NCBI GenBank assembly: GCA_025617745.1
Contig: CM046859.1
Coordinates: forward strand, 24,304,006-24,368,005
Origin: Heliocidaris erythrogramma
Lineage: Eukaryota; Echinodermata; Echinoidea; Camarodonta; Echinometridae
Direction: 5' to 3'
DNA: 64,000 bases
Below are positions 23,607 through 35,834 of the stretch, one piece after another. The position numbers and the translations under genes are program-made. The notes beneath the pieces were generated by a model that had not been told where the DNA came from, made no database searches, and saw only the letters and a list, made by a program, of their open reading frames with translations. The first letter of the stretch is position 1, and each line of letters opens with the position of its first letter.

Positions 23607-25483
23607 TTGCATGCGAGTGAAAAAAAACAAACTTACCAACTGAGTAGCTGATAGCCCTGTGGCATTCTGTATAAAAATTTACTGTGCAATATCAGGTTGA
23701 TTGGGACCACTTTCCTGTACATTTACATTTGGGCAATAGAAGTTTGTTATTGTTTTGCACTGCATTTTTAATATGTCACTAAAATTTATTGGGTTTATCA
23801 AGTAGGAGATACGTTCCTGATGAAGCAGCTGATCATATTATACTGATCACTGTGACCCTCTATCTGTTAAAATTCCTTTTATGTTTATTCATGAAAGTTT
23901 AGACCAAATGCTTGGTATGCCCGGATTACTGAATGGCGACCGACCAGAATAGATTTTCAGGAAATAATTTCCGGCCCCTCCAGCGATGGATAAAATGCCT
24001 TATCACACCTGAAAATAACACCCTTTATTGCTGCCCCATGTCCTTGATAACATTATACATGTACTTCTTCTCTTTAAGATTATGATGGGCCCTTATAGGG
24101 GCATGTTCTGGAAGCAGCATCAATATGTTTGATTGATATTTGATTTATTTTATTTCTGCGTTCAATAACATGATACAAAATATAATAATACATATATTAC
24201 AGAAAAAAATATATATACACACATTGTCAGACATTAACAATTTACTTCTTGAATACAAAAAATATGTATACAATATGGGAAATTAACATTTTATAATTAA
24301 CAGGATTTGTGAAGGCTGGAGACCGTCATCATAAGCGATTTGCTTGATGTCGATGGCGGCCTCCTTGAAGATGAATCTCTGTAGACCATGTGGATGGTGG
24401 ACTGCAAGTTGTGTTTATAAGGGGCATCAAACTATCACATAGAAAAACCCTGTTTGATTGGTTTCCTGTTCGAAGAAATCTGCAGGGATAGAGCAAAGCA
24501 CCAAAAACAACAACAGCAACGATGCAGGTCTACCTATCTATGGATGAAATGACATCTGTTGGTTATGAATAGATATAAAAATAAGGGTACATCATATAAA
24601 GAAAAGTAACTAAGTTAGGATAATTTTACCGCATGGGGCGCTTATTCTATCGCGGGGGGGGCATTATACTTGCAGAGGCATCTTTTGTCGCAGGAGGGGC
24701 AAGCATCAAACATCGCCTATAGAAAAATCCGAATTTCGCTTGGTAAAATTTAAGGAAATCTGCAAAGCGCACAAATTAAAGTTATTAAAGTTATTAATTA
24801 AAGTTATGCCAACCTATACTGTTGAAGAAGAAAATTTGTGTTCGTCACGAATATAATATTTTACGGGCACATCAGCATGATCAGATCACGATGGGGCAGT
24901 TTAACCTCAGGTTGGGCACTTATTCACTCAGTGAAGGGGACTTTATATTATTTTGTTACACGGGGGTTGGTGTCAAACACCGTCTAGTAAATCCATATTT
25001 GTACTTGGAGGAGGAAATAAGCTGTAGTGATGGAAGACAGCACACATAAAACAGATACAGATCTACCCCAATTGCATGTGCTTTGCGATGAGTGGTACAT
25101 GTATACATAAACTATATAAGGGCACAACAGATAAAGAAGGGGAAAATTTACGTTTAGAGAGTCATGGCTCGGAGGAGGAATAGTTTTCTTGGTTTTGAAA
25201 TGAGTGGGGGTACCGGCCCCCTGCTCCCCGTTACCGCTGTCTCAAAATTAATTAACTTCAATTGTTGTGACGAAAGGGGTGTTGGTAATCAATATTAGTG
25301 TCATTTACACAAATATAACGGTAATCTATAGTACATGACTGTATTCTCTTGTATCGGCATAGTAGCTGGAAATGGCTATAATAATTAATAGTACTTAAAA
25401 TGAAGAGTATTTGAAGAGATAAATAACCGAGACAATAATTGTTATTGCTAAGTTTGGTTACATTACTCAGGTCATAATGATAA
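23607..25483. other. No recognised gene
   Basis: AT-rich. Near 24145-24300 the minus strand resembles a LINE 3' UTR with an AAATAAAATAAAT tail, but no coding part remains. A G run lies at 24653. Confidence 0.35.
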
Positions 25484-25515
25484 CACACACACACACACAC
25501 ACCTACGCTCACACA
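25484..25515. repeat. (CA)n microsatellite
   Basis: Alternating CA over about 30 bp with one break. Confidence 0.85.
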
Positions 25516-25965
25516 CACTTATTTTCCCTCCTGTCTCTGATGCTATACCCTCCCTAGACATCCTGTACCAGCTCATGCAATATATATAATGCAATCATTC
25601 AATCTTGCTTTAATAAATATTTATATGGCATTTAATTTTCATTTTGTTTTTAACTTTTAATTTGTTTTTAAGACATGTAGTTTTATCTTTAAAATAATTA
25701 TAATTGCAGAAGAACACTTATTTTCCCTCCTGTCTTTGATGTTATACCCTCCCTAGACATCCTGTACCAGCTCATGCAATATATATAATGCAATCATTCA
25801 ATCTTGCTTTAATAAATATTTATATGGCATTTAATTTTCATTTTGTTTTTAACTTTTAATTTGTTTTTAAGACATGTAGTTTTATCTTTAAAATAATTAT
25901 AATTGCAGAAGAACAGCCATTGGCTAATTAAATTTTTTCCATACTGAAATGAAATGAAATGAAAA
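25516..25965 (+). repeat. Tandem duplication of a LINE-like 3' end, period 199 bp
   Basis: 25516-25714 and 25715-25913 are near-identical direct copies, starting CACTTATTTTCCCTCCTGTC. The second runs into a (GAAAT)n-like tail at about 25947-25965. This resembles a duplicated LINE 3' UTR, and no coding part is present. Confidence 0.75.
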
Positions 25966-26226
25966 TAATATGAGTCGATTAAGAAGTAAGTAGATGATCA
26001 GTTACATCAAAAACGTTTGGAATAGTTTATTTTACTTCTTATATTTAGAATATATTTTGCATTTTATGTTTTACAAATGAAGAATCAATCTGAATTGTGT
26101 AAGTGGATTTCATCAATACATTATGGTACAAAATGGATTCAGTGGAAATGTTTGTCATAAAGTACGCCCATTTGTATACTGATGCTGTTAACTGTGCTAT
26201 ATTTGTAATGTTTGAAAATGCCATGC

Positions 26227-26308
26227 AGGGCCATATTGCATAAAACGTGATTTTCAACCAATCAGGATCGCATCGTTTAATCGCATTTTTTTATGCAAGA
26301 GGGCCCTG
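26227..26308. mobile_element. Short foldback MITE
   Basis: CAGGGCCATATTGCATAAAA and its near complement TTATGCAAGAGGGCCCTG form the ends of an 82-bp palindrome. Confidence 0.5.
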
Positions 26309-26480
26309 ATCTTTCGAAAACAATCAAACTTCCACGTCTTTTATGAATCAGTGTGAAATTCATATCAGTTCTAGACTATACTCAAACAACACCACCTGAA
26401 AAGTTTTATTGGAATTGGTTCTGTACTTTTACAGAATTTCCGTTGCCATTTAAAAATCTTGTTGGATTTTTTTAGACACC

Positions 26481-26625
26481 CGGGGAGCGTTTCATAAAAG
26501 GAAGTTGTCAGATATTTTATCCGACAACTGTTATAAGCTACTGAAATCCTTGCCTCTGATTGACCGAGAGCAAATTTGTCGGATAAAATATCCGACAAGT
26601 CCTTTCATGAAACGCCCCCCCCCCC
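26481..26625. mobile_element. MITE with CGTTTCATAAAAGG ends
   Basis: The left arm GAGCGTTTCATAAAAGGAAG and its inverted partner TCCTTTCATGAAACGC at the right, each followed inward by a GATATTTTATCCGACAA-type block, make a foldback of about 145 bp. Non-coding. Confidence 0.6.
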
Positions 26626-26627
26626 CC

Positions 26628-26800
26628 CGGTACCTGTATCAATATTCTGCCACGGAGAGGGCGACATACATTATATGCCCACACAGCAGAATAAACCATG
26701 ATCACTCCGGTATACTGTATAATTATGATCTCTCTTTCTTTCTGTGTTTCAGTCGATCTTCCCCCCTTCCCCTCTATTTCTCTTGTGTTCATGTGTCTCT
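26628..26800 (+). repeat. Dispersed direct repeat (partner at 63806-64000)
   Basis: GGTACCTGTATCAATATTCT, the GCCACGGAGAGGGCGACATA block and the CCCCTCTATTTCTCTTGTG block also occur at 63806-64000 in the same direction, with small indels. Pyrimidine-rich sequence continues to about 26900. Family unknown. Confidence 0.75.
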
Positions 26801-27029
26801 TGTTCCCAGTCTCTCCTTCCTCCAATTTTTTCTCCTTCCACTCTAGGCCCCTTTGTTTTCTTGTTCCCCTCCCGGTTCCCCTTCTCTAGCACATGTTCTT
26901 ATTCCATTTCTGTTTCTCTCCAGGGCCTTTTCTCATTCAATTATACCATTTTCCTTATTACTTTATCCTGTTCATCTTCTCATTCTCTCTTATCCGTAAT
27001 TTCTATATATTTATTTTGCCACCGTTCCC

Positions 27030-27200
27030 CAGTGGCGGATCCAGGATTTTGTGAGGGATGGGCACAATATTCAGAAAATTTCTTACAAGAACAGGCATGT
27101 GAGTGAGGTAAAAAAAAAAAGAGGAAAGTAAACAATGCGAGCGAGCGAAGCGCCCGGGCAAAGCGACCGAGCAGATAGGGTATAGGGCGGTGGGCACGCC
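27030..27200. mobile_element. GGCGGATCC-type element
   Basis: It begins CAGTGGCGGATCCAGGATTT and carries the GCGAGCGAGCGAAGCGC phrase. The right end is near GGGCACGCCCCTCCCTCC. No coding content. Confidence 0.5.
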
Positions 27201-27599
27201 CCTCCCTCCGTAGGGAGCTCTTGCATTTTAAAATTGGAAATTATGCAATCTGGTGCATACCAAGACAGAGAAGAAATTCAGGCATAGGAATTAAGATAAA
27301 CTGTTTCTGGGTAGGTGTGTTATGTTAGACCACAAATAGTAATTGAGAAACTAACAAATATGCACCCTAGAATACACAGAAATTACTTATTTACATGTGT
27401 TATTCACGTTCACAATTCTAGATTACATGTAATTCAAAATTCACTGTTTATTTTGATACACACTTTTTCTCTTTCCTACCTAACAGTTAGTCTCTCCAAC
27501 TTTAACACCTTCTTCTTGTGGCTCCGTTTCATTTTTTTTGTGAAGTTATAATATAACATCAGTAAAAAAAAAGTTACAAACAAGTTCCGAAATGGGGCA

Positions 27600-27880
27600 C
27601 AACTGTGTTTGAAAAGCAGACCAAATATATCCAAACGAAGTCCCACTTGCACTCGAAAACGAAGCCCAGCAGCGGATCCATGCAACGCAATACACGCACG
27701 AATCCCCACATGCGTAGCTAACTCGGCGATCTCCCGGGCCCGGCCGCCGGCGCCAGCCGGCGCGGCCCGGCCGCCCGGCCAGAGTTTCCCCGCGCGAAGC
27801 GATCACTCGCCCGGTGCAGGCATAGAATGCACGCACGATAGCCACCGTCCGCGCGGTGCATGCTGGGTGATTTTGATAGT
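27600..27880. promoter_or_regulatory. GC-rich, CpG-dense patch
   Basis: About 27715-27860 is built of CCGG/GGCC/CGCG words in otherwise AT-rich DNA, followed by GCATGCTGGG. It may be a CpG island-like promoter or a decayed GC-rich repeat. Frames on both strands are open only because of composition, and I recognise no protein. Confidence 0.3.
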
Positions 27881-28059
27881 CTCTATTACCAGGCGTTTTA
27901 TACAAATTGCTCACGTAGCATGATACGAGAATCTATGGTTTTTCATTGCCTCCGAAAGTTACAAAAGCGCGGAAAGAGAATAAAAACGCGAGAAAATGAT
28001 TTTAAAAACGCGGAAATTCGCGTAAACGCGGAAGTCTCACATGCCTGCAAGAACCCCCC

Positions 28060-28490
28060 CCCCCCCCCACAAAACGGTAATCATCGTTTTCGGTGTATTC
28101 TTACTCCAAAATCCCGTAATAAACACAAAAAGGTCATCAGCATTTTTGGCCATCCCCGCCCCCTCTCTCTATCAGTCTCTCCTCTACAATCCTCTCTATC
28201 ATGGCTCTCATCCCCATAGCTACCTTTTCTATCTTTCTAAATTTTCTTCTGATTTGTTGCTATTCCTTCGTCTTTCTTTCTTTTTCTCTCGCTCCGTTTT
28301 TGCCCCCTCCTTTTCTCTCCCTCATCTCTCACCACTCCCATGTCATTCACCCCACAGTCTCATTCACTCCCCCACCCTCTCATGTTATTTTTCTTTAAAT
28401 TCTCTCTCGCAGTCTCTTCTCCCATGCTCTTTATCCAGTCTATCTCTCTCTCTCTCCATCTATATTTTGGTACCTTGTGGAAACAGCTGA
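28060..28490. repeat. Pyrimidine-rich low-complexity tract
   Basis: A C homopolymer at about 28056-28068 and then about 340 bp of CT-rich sequence (CTCTCT, TTTCTTTC). Frames here are compositional. Confidence 0.6.
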
Positions 28491-28554
28491 AATCATTTTA
28501 TTAGAGAAAAGTAGAACACAACACAGTAAAATTCAGACTGACTACACATGTGCA

Positions 28555-29740
28555 TTGAGTGATTAAATAGTTTATTAAGTACTGACAAACTGCAACCATT
28601 AGACTTAATTACATCCCATTTAGAACAAAAAGTACCAGTTAACATGATGGCCATGTTCAAATATTACATATCAAGAAAACATTCAAAGAAAAACTATATG
28701 TACACCTATACATTCTGTAAGATAAAATAAGTGCAGCCTGGAGGATACATTGTTGAAAATCTTGCAAAACAGTGATGAAACCTAAAATAATGAGACTTGA
28801 TTGATTTGAGTGATTAAATGGTTTACTAAGTACATGTACTGAAAAACTGCAACCATCAGATGACTTGAACTTATTCAGACAAATCACATTGCCTTACAAG
28901 AATAGGAACAAAAGAATATTAACTTGTTTGATTTAAAATCTTATGAATAAGGTGGAACTGTACTGTTACTTGCTAGGGTAATATATCAGCTTTAGATAAA
29001 TATTTACATAATCATCTCAAATATGTGCATAAATATAATTAATATAGTTTATTTCTTTAAGTACAAATTTCGGCAAGTCAAATTATGTAACCTTGTATGG
29101 TAACTATTCAGTGAATTACATCCAGTTTAGAATAAAAAGTACAAGTTATCATGATGGCAATGTTCAAATATTACATATCAAGAAAATACTATATGTACAC
29201 ATACATTCTGTATTAAAGTTAAAATAAGTGCAGCCTGGAGGATACATTGTTGAACAAAAAATCTTGCAAAACAGTGATGAAACCTAAAATAATGAGCGAG
29301 TTGATTGATTTGAGTGATTAAATGGTTTATTAAGTACTTAAAAACTGCAACCATTATACTGAATTACATCCAGTTTAGAACAAAAAGTACCAATTATCAT
29401 GATGGCTATGTTCAAATATTACATATCAAGAAAACATTCAAAGAAAAACGATATGTACACATAAATTCTGTAAGTTAAAATAAGTACAGCCTGGAGGCAT
29501 GCATTGTTGAATAAAAATAATTATTGGACATTTATATATTCTATTTCATATAGAAACATATTAAGAGAAGTCATTAGAGAAAATTAGGAAGCAGAGTATA
29601 ATAAACAGTCTACGAGTCACAAGACTTGAACTTATTCAGTCAAATCACATTACCTTACAAGAATAGAAACAAAAGAATATTAACTTGTTTGAGTTTAAAA
29701 TCTTATGAAAAAGGAGCAACTGTACTGTTACTTGCTAAAA
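28555..29740. repeat. Complex direct repeats, three diverged units
   Basis: Blocks with GAGTGATTAAATGGTTTA, GTTCAAATATTACATATCAA and TGCAGCCTGGAGGATACATT recur near 28555, 29110 and 29330. A second block (GACTTGAACTTATTCAG to ACTGTACTGTTACTTGCT) occurs at about 28862-28976 and 29625-29738. It looks like segmental duplication of one AT-rich non-coding unit. Confidence 0.7.
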
Positions 29741-30060
29741 ATGAAGGTTACAACATCAAAATCTTGTACCTCTTCTAATATAGAAATGGACTTTACTTTG
29801 ATGATCGAGACACAGCTTTGAATTGTTAAGATGTTCCATGTCATTATACAGTCCAACTACCTGTCTATAGAGACCACAATTTTTGTTTCCCTTAAAAACT
29901 GTTTCTCATTCACACATGTATTAAAGGAAACTGCATGTAAAGACCACCTGCTCATAAAGACCACTTTTCTTGTTTTTTTTTTCTACGGCAATGGACGGAA
30001 CCCCTTGAGAATAACAATGAGAGCGAACAAATTTTCTTCAATATTTTTGCATTGAAATAA
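29741..30060. other. No recognised gene
   Basis: AT-rich, short frames only. Confidence 0.4.
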
Positions 30061-30420
30061 TGGCATTTATTTCCTTACTTCTAATCAGTAAAATCCTACC
30101 TGATTTTATTATTTGCTATAAATAAGTTGATGTATCTACCTATTATGCTAGTTTGGTCCAAACAACACCACCACCGAGAAAGTCACATTCGCGCACGCCC
30201 CACCCGTTTTGATGCCTTCCCATATTCACTTGCGCGAGCGCACGCCCGCCATCTTCCACTAACGAGCTGCCAGAGACAACGTTTAGGACATGTTGCTGGT
30301 CAAAGAGAGGGGACGGAGGGAGGGACATAGGTAGATACATCAACTTATTTAGCAAATAATAAAATCAGGTAGGATTTTACTGATTTACAATAAATTGATG
30401 TATCTACCTATTATGCTAGA
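30061..30420. repeat. Inverted/direct repeat cluster at the left end of DIRS-2
   Basis: CAGTAAAATCCTACCTGATT through GATGTATCTACCTATTATGC (30091-30150) recurs inverted at about 30318-30384. The second half also recurs directly at 30398-30417. The right inverted terminal repeat of DIRS-2 has its partner here at about 30204-30258. This clustering of inverted and direct copies is expected at a DIRS end. Confidence 0.6.
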
Positions 30421-31329
30421 CCAGCACAGATAAAATCCAGGGTGGTATGTCCCAAGGGAAGGAGGCTAACAAGGGGTAATGGCAGAAACTGAGAGGCCCT
30501 CTCTGAGAGGCCCGAGACCCGAGGCCCTACCGTCTTCCCCGATAACGGCCAGGTGGTCAAGTGAAGGGTCTCGGGAAGATCATGGAGGATCCCCGAAAGA
30601 GGCCGAGACACCAGGTCTGGCCTCAGAGGGAGCGGAAACGGCTGCCCCTCCAGGAGGGACAGGAGTAGGGGAAACCAAGGCTCGATCCTTCTTGATCTTT
30701 CTCAGAACCTGAGGGATCAATAAAAACGGGGGTAAAGCATACCCTCGAAAGTGTCCCCAATGGAGAGCGAAGGCATCGAGTGCCCAAGCCTCCGGGTCCC
30801 AAACCCGAGAACAGTACCTCGGAAGATGGTTGTTTGAGAGAGCTGTCGCAAACAGATCGATCTCTAGAAATCACCTCGCCCCCACAATGGCCGCCCCAGC
30901 CTAGAAGCGACGCATCCGTTGAGATGGACACTGACGGAAGAGAGATGCGGAGGGGGTTTGCCTCGAGCAAGAAACGTCTCGTCTGCCCAGGGGGCGAGTA
31001 GACGTCTGATCTCCCTTTGTAATGGAATCCATATTCTGAGGGAGTCTACGGCCGGCGAGAAAAACTTCAAGAGGTGCCTCTGGAAGGGGCCTCAACAGAA
31101 GTCTGCAGTCCGGCTAAACATCCACTAAGCTTGAGAGGTAGCCTAGAAATTGAAGCCAGCGCTTGACCCGTACCCTGCGCAACAGGCGCAGGGACCGAGC
31201 GGCTGACGTAATCGTCCGAATTCTGTTCGTGGCTTTGGCGAGCGACCTGATTCGGGATATCTATCTCCGCACCTAAGTACACTGGGGTATGGGTGGGAGA
31301 CGGCTCTGATTTCTCCCAGTTGATTAAAC
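30420..31329 (-). pseudogene. DIRS-2 RT end and RNase H
   Basis: The minus strand reads LINWEKSEP then TPVYLGAEIDIP (end of DIRS RT). After frameshifts it reads TDASLLGWGGHC, the first catalytic-type block of RNase H, and further on a Leu/Pro-rich tail. RNase H degrades the RNA template in reverse transcription. Several frame changes make it non-functional. It joins the RT at 32547 once the insert is removed. Confidence 0.75.
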
Positions 31330-32546
31330 AAGAGCCCCAGGGGGCACGACGCACACCTGAGGTGGATCAATTCACATCTGGTGCATGTTCTCTCTAGCAC
31401 ATGAACAACTTTCATTCTTCATCTATAGAGGTATCTCTATACACAATACCAAGTCTGAGCTTCCTACCAAGTTCGGTTAAATTCCAATCATGGGTTTTGG
31501 AGAAGAAGCTGAAAATGTAAAAAGTTTATGGATGGCGGACAACTTGCCCCACACCCCCCCCCCCCCCCCTCCAGTATGTTACCCCCACAGACCCCCTATA
31601 GGGCCATCCAGAAAAAATTCATGAACAACTTTCATTTATCGGCTATAGAGGTATCTCCATACACAATACCAAGTCTGAGCTATTCCAGGTTCTGGAGAAG
31701 AATGTTTGAAATTTACATAGCTTTTACACTTGGGGGCCCTCCCTGGGGGCCACATGTACCATTTTAGCAACTTTGGATCCCCTACCCCTAAGGATGATTC
31801 CTACCAAGTTTGGTTGAATTCCGATCATGTGTTTTGAAGAAGATCAGAATGTACATTTTGCCTGGCAGCGCCCCCCCCCCCCTCCAGTATGTTACATCGT
31901 ACCCCACAGGGCCCCTATAGGGCCACTCATTCTTCATCTATAGAGGTATCTCCATACACAATACCAAGTCTGAGCTATGCCTGGTTCTGGAGAAGAAGAT
32001 GTTTGAAATTTACATAGCTTTTACACTTGGGGGGCCTTCCCCCTGGCCCCCCTGGGGGCCACATGTACCATTTTAGCAACTTTGGGTCCCCTACCCCTAA
32101 GGATGATTCCTACCAAGTTTGGTTGAATTCCGATCATGTGTTTTGGAGAAGAAGATCAGAATGTACATTTTGCCTGGCAGCGCCCCCCCCCCCCCCCCTC
32201 CAGTATGTTACCCCCACAGGGCCCCTATAGGGCCACTCATTCTTCATCTATAGAGGTATCTCCATACACAATACCAAGTCTGAGCTATGCCTGGTTCTGG
32301 AGAAGAAGATGTTTGAAATTTACATAGCTTTTACACTTGGGGGGGCCTTCCCCCTGGGCCCCCTGGGGGCCACATGTACCATTTTAGCAACTTTGGGTCC
32401 CCTACCCCTAAGGATGATTCCTACCAAGTTTGGTTGAATTCCGATCATGGGTTTTGGAGAAGATGAAAATGTAAAAAGTTGACGGACGACGGACAAATTT
32501 CCATCGCAATAGCTCACTCGAGCCTTAGGCTCAGGTGAGCTAAAAA
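31330..32546. repeat. Tandem-repeat insertion in DIRS-2, four units
   Basis: It begins CAAGAGCCCCAGGGGGCA and ends GGCTCAGGTGAGCTAAAAA. Removing it rejoins the DIRS-2 RT (ELGF with LINWEKS). Units of about 220-310 bp restart near 31413, 31633, 31928 and 32238, each with CTATAGAGGTATCTC, GTTTTGGAGAAGA and a C homopolymer before CCAGTATGTTAC. The terminal AGGTGAGCTAAAA motif is familiar from marine invertebrate repeats. No coding capacity. Confidence 0.75.
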
Positions 32547-33260
32547 CCTAGCTCCTGAGTGGTCTGGCGTAAGAGGTACAACTGGTCTCGGAGCACCGGC
32601 TCTGAATGTGCTACCAGGAGCCAATCGTCCAGGTAGACAAAAAGTCGGAGGACGCGCTTCCTTAGGAAGGCGGCTAGAGTCGATACTACCCGGGTGAATA
32701 TGCGGGGAGCTGGTTTCAGCCCGAATGGTAGGGCGCGAAACCTGAAGCTTTCGCCCTGGAAGGCGAAACCCAAAAGATCCCGCGAACGGGGATGTATTGG
32801 GACATGGAAGTATGCATCCTTCAAATCAAGCGAAACGGCGAAATCTGACTGCTCGATTGTCGGTAGAATGGACGCTAGCGTCTCCATCCGGAAGTGTACC
32901 GGAGGAATAAAGGTGTTGATGACCTTCATATTGAGGATCATCCTTAGTTTCCCCGAGCGTTTGGGAATCATAAAGATCGGGGAGAGACACAGATGTGGGT
33001 GGTCTCTCACCTTTTCTATTGCGCCCTTCACCAGTAGCAACTGAATCTCGGCCGAGATATGCTGCTGATGAAGGGCGGAAGAAGCTGGCGGGCGGATACG
33101 GATAGCACCGTGCGGGATGGGCTCTGCAAGCTTTATGAAGAAGCCGTCTCGCACGATTGAGAGAACAAAGCTGTCCTCGGTAATTGTTCCCAAGCGGGAA
33201 GGAAGTACCGAAGCCGTCCGCCTACCTGATGATCCATTGCTCGGGGCGCATCCTCAAAAG
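32547..33260 (-). pseudogene. DIRS-2 reverse transcriptase
   Basis: Open for 217 residues on the minus strand. Blocks in order: IPHGAIRI, PIFMIPKRSGKLRMILNM, SLDLKDAYFHVPIHP, FRALPFGLKPAPRIFTR, and the catalytic YLDD box (LFVYLDDWLLVAH). It copies element RNA into DNA. The N-terminal VGGRLRYFLPAWEQLP lies just upstream in another frame (33133-33230), so at least one frameshift separates gag/RT start from the core. The core motifs look intact. Confidence 0.85.
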
Positions 33261-34600
33261 GCCTGTTTGGGCTTGGCCGGAGCCTTGCCGTGGGCCCGAA
33301 TGCTTCCCCTACCTCTGGAGGAGCCCTCAACTCGAGTAGGTCTGGGCTAATGACCCAAGGCACCGGCACCCTAGCTCTCAGTCTAAGGGGTTGAGCCGGT
33401 TGACGCGGGCGGAAATGCCTCGACAAATCAGCCTCCTGTTTACGGGAATCAATTTCGCGCTGAAGAACAGCGGCAAACTGACCCCCAAACAGTTGCCCCT
33501 CCGACTGGGAAATTCGCCCCAACAGGGAGGGAATATCCCTATCCAGAATCCCTAAGGATGAGAGGGCCAGCTCTCTCCTAGAGTTCGTGGCCTTGACGGC
33601 TGCAAGGGTCAGCTTGACCACAGAGATCCCGTGAAGGTGAACAGGATCTCGTCCAAAATCAGCCAGTCAGACTCAGACAACTGATTTTGAGGCTGATTAG
33701 AGACCCCAGATAAGCTGTGAGCCGCAGGCCAGATCTGGTGTGGGTCTCAACATCCCGAAACCACCTATCCTTGACTGAGTAATCTCTATTGCAAACCAGG
33801 GCTGGATAGCGGCAAACCGGGGCCAGAACTCGACAAATCGGAGCCGAATACTGGTAAACCGGGGCCGGAAATCGGCAAACCAGAACCAAAAATCGGCAAA
33901 CCGGAAACCTGTACAGGTTCGGTTTACCCGCGCCTATGGACTGATCGTCTGGGGAGGGGTCAGTGCCACCCGCGGTTGGCTGCGAGAAGAAGTTCAGCCT
34001 GTTCTCCTGAGGGAGAAGGATCTGGCGTCTCGTGTCGGGAGACCTTATCCTTCTTCCCAGTCAAATTTCTAGGTTTGCTTGGGGCAACCTTGGATTTTGA
34101 CTTTGAAAGAGACTTGGACGACTTCACGCCATGACCGAGAGGCTGTGCTTGGCAGGGTGCTCAGATAATGTTTGGAACGGGTGGGTAGCCGTCTCACTAG
34201 GAGTGTATAGATCACTAGATGCTCCAGTGTCTATATTCAGGCGGGAGCTCGTTGTCGGGGGTCCGACAGCTGCCCCTGAAAGGACGCGAGTTTCAGAGGT
34301 CGGAAAGCCCTGAGTTTGGGGGCCTGCGGTAATGCTGAACCGGGCCACTGCCGGGCTAGCAAACAACTAGGTGCCTGTCCCAGTTCGAGACCCACTGCTC
34401 GCAGGGGTCCCTAACTTACCTCCCGTCGCAAAGCCTGGGAAGATCCCTCAACGAGTCGACGGCCTCACGCCCGTCCCGGTAGTTCGCATACTGCGTCTCA
34501 AAGAAGAAGCCATAACAGTGGCTCCCGCCATGTCAGCCTGCGCACTCGTGGGGGCCGTACGGGTAACAGGGCTCGAAGAAAAACTCATACCGATACTAAA
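33235..34600 (-). pseudogene. DIRS-2 gag-like region
   Basis: Between the right terminal repeat and the RT the minus strand holds a broken Ser/Pro/Arg-rich frame, which may begin near 34590 (MSFSSSPVTR). Its middle carries a 21-bp-period minisatellite (about 33785-33905). In one frame this encodes a heptad of the form GLP-x-x-G-P/S, five diverged copies. Several stops and shifts interrupt it. Gag function is inferred from position only. Confidence 0.55.
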
Positions 34601-35216
34601 GAGCCGATGTGAGAAAAAAACCTGAAAAAAAAATAAAACAAAATTAAGAAAAATTAGACAAGCGCGTGGGGGTGTAAAATAAGGAGCTCACAGTATTTCT
34701 ATTAAGGGAAATACAAGCACAAATAAGTGTGAGAAGGTAGCCAACTTTTAAACACCCCGAGGGCTGTGCACGAAAAGAAGCTGACAAAAAAATTACCAAC
34801 GACCCAAACAAGGCCAAGCGCCAAGCCTGGATCGCCCGCCCAGCAAACGAGTGAAAGCTATGTCACTGGGAGGAATGAAGGGGAAGAATAGCGAGACAGA
34901 AAATGAAGTAATTTCCTGTCTTAAACAACGTTACTAGAAAGTCCGAACCACAAAATTAATACACATTAAATGTGGACAGAAATTTTTACTTCAAGCAGAT
35001 CAGAAAGCGCAAAAAACTGATAAATCTCAAATTTTTGGGTGCAGTGACTTATCTGTGTTCACTCTTCGGCAGCGAGAATGAAAAGAGGAAGATGGCGGGC
35101 GTGTGCTCGCGCAGGTGACTATGGGAAGGCGTCATAATTTATTGTAGTAAATCATTAAAGAATGTAATGGTATTTCAAGATCAAACATCATGAGTTTGTA
35201 TAATTATCAGTTTTAA

Positions 35217-35674
35217 TTTAAAGACCTCAGCCTGACCGAATTTTGAAATATACCCTTTATTCATCCACGGGGAGCTATATATTTTCTGAACAAATTGAAA
35301 CCAACTTCATGAGATTCCGTTTCCTGTGGAATGAGTAACAGCGTCCTGAATGTTGAGCCCCCGTGGTTTTTCTGACGAGGGCCCCGTCTCTGAGGAACGC
35401 TACTTTGCGGGGGGTGAAAATTTGATGACGACATATCGTGGAGACGCACTCGGAGCTGTATACATGACATGTCGTCACACGTCTAGCGACCCCCTGCAGT
35501 TTCCTCTGTTGTTACGCCATAGGGAGGGGGCGGACTAAAAAAAATTATCTTTTTTATTTTTTATGGATAAACGGAGACGAAAATTTATGAATACCCAGGG
35601 TAATTATATTCTTTGTTTACTAAGCTTTACGTCAATATATGGTTGTTTTGGGTCAGGCTGAGGTCTTTAATGTA
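35217..35674. mobile_element. TTAA-flanked MITE
   Basis: The ends AGACCTCAGCCTGACC and GGTCAGGCTGAGGTCT are exact inverted repeats of 16 bp, and each is flanked by TTAA. A TTAA duplication is made by piggyBac and Kolobok elements. Ends starting AGA fit Kolobok better than the CCC start of piggyBac. The inside (about 450 bp) has a small palindrome, CATGACATGTCGTCA, near 35464. No transposase. Confidence 0.7.
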
Positions 35675-35834
35675 TCATAATTCTTATCTTATCGACACCC
35701 CCCCCCCCCTCCTGTCTACGCCAGTGCCTGCATACTACTCTTGACACATTCTTTTATCAGGGTCATATTTTTGATAACTTGTATGTTTTTTAAAAATAAT
35801 TTTCAGGTATCTTTGCAAGATACATGAAAATATT

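Larger units (their letters stand above)
30204..35145 (-). mobile_element. DIRS-2 retrotransposon, degenerate
   Basis: Inverted terminal repeats of about 55 bp, GATGCCTTCCCATATTCACT at 30204 and its near complement ending at 35145, enclose minus-strand gag, reverse transcriptase and RNase H relics. Inverted rather than long direct terminal repeats, plus the DIRS-type RT, place it in the DIRS group. A 1.2-kb tandem-repeat insert splits RT (31330-32546). No tyrosine recombinase is visible, so the 3' gene is deleted. No target duplication is expected for this class. Confidence 0.75.

Noticed and set aside
27546..27923. Overlapping frames across the GC-rich patch
   Set aside because: Open on both strands by composition, with no recognisable protein.
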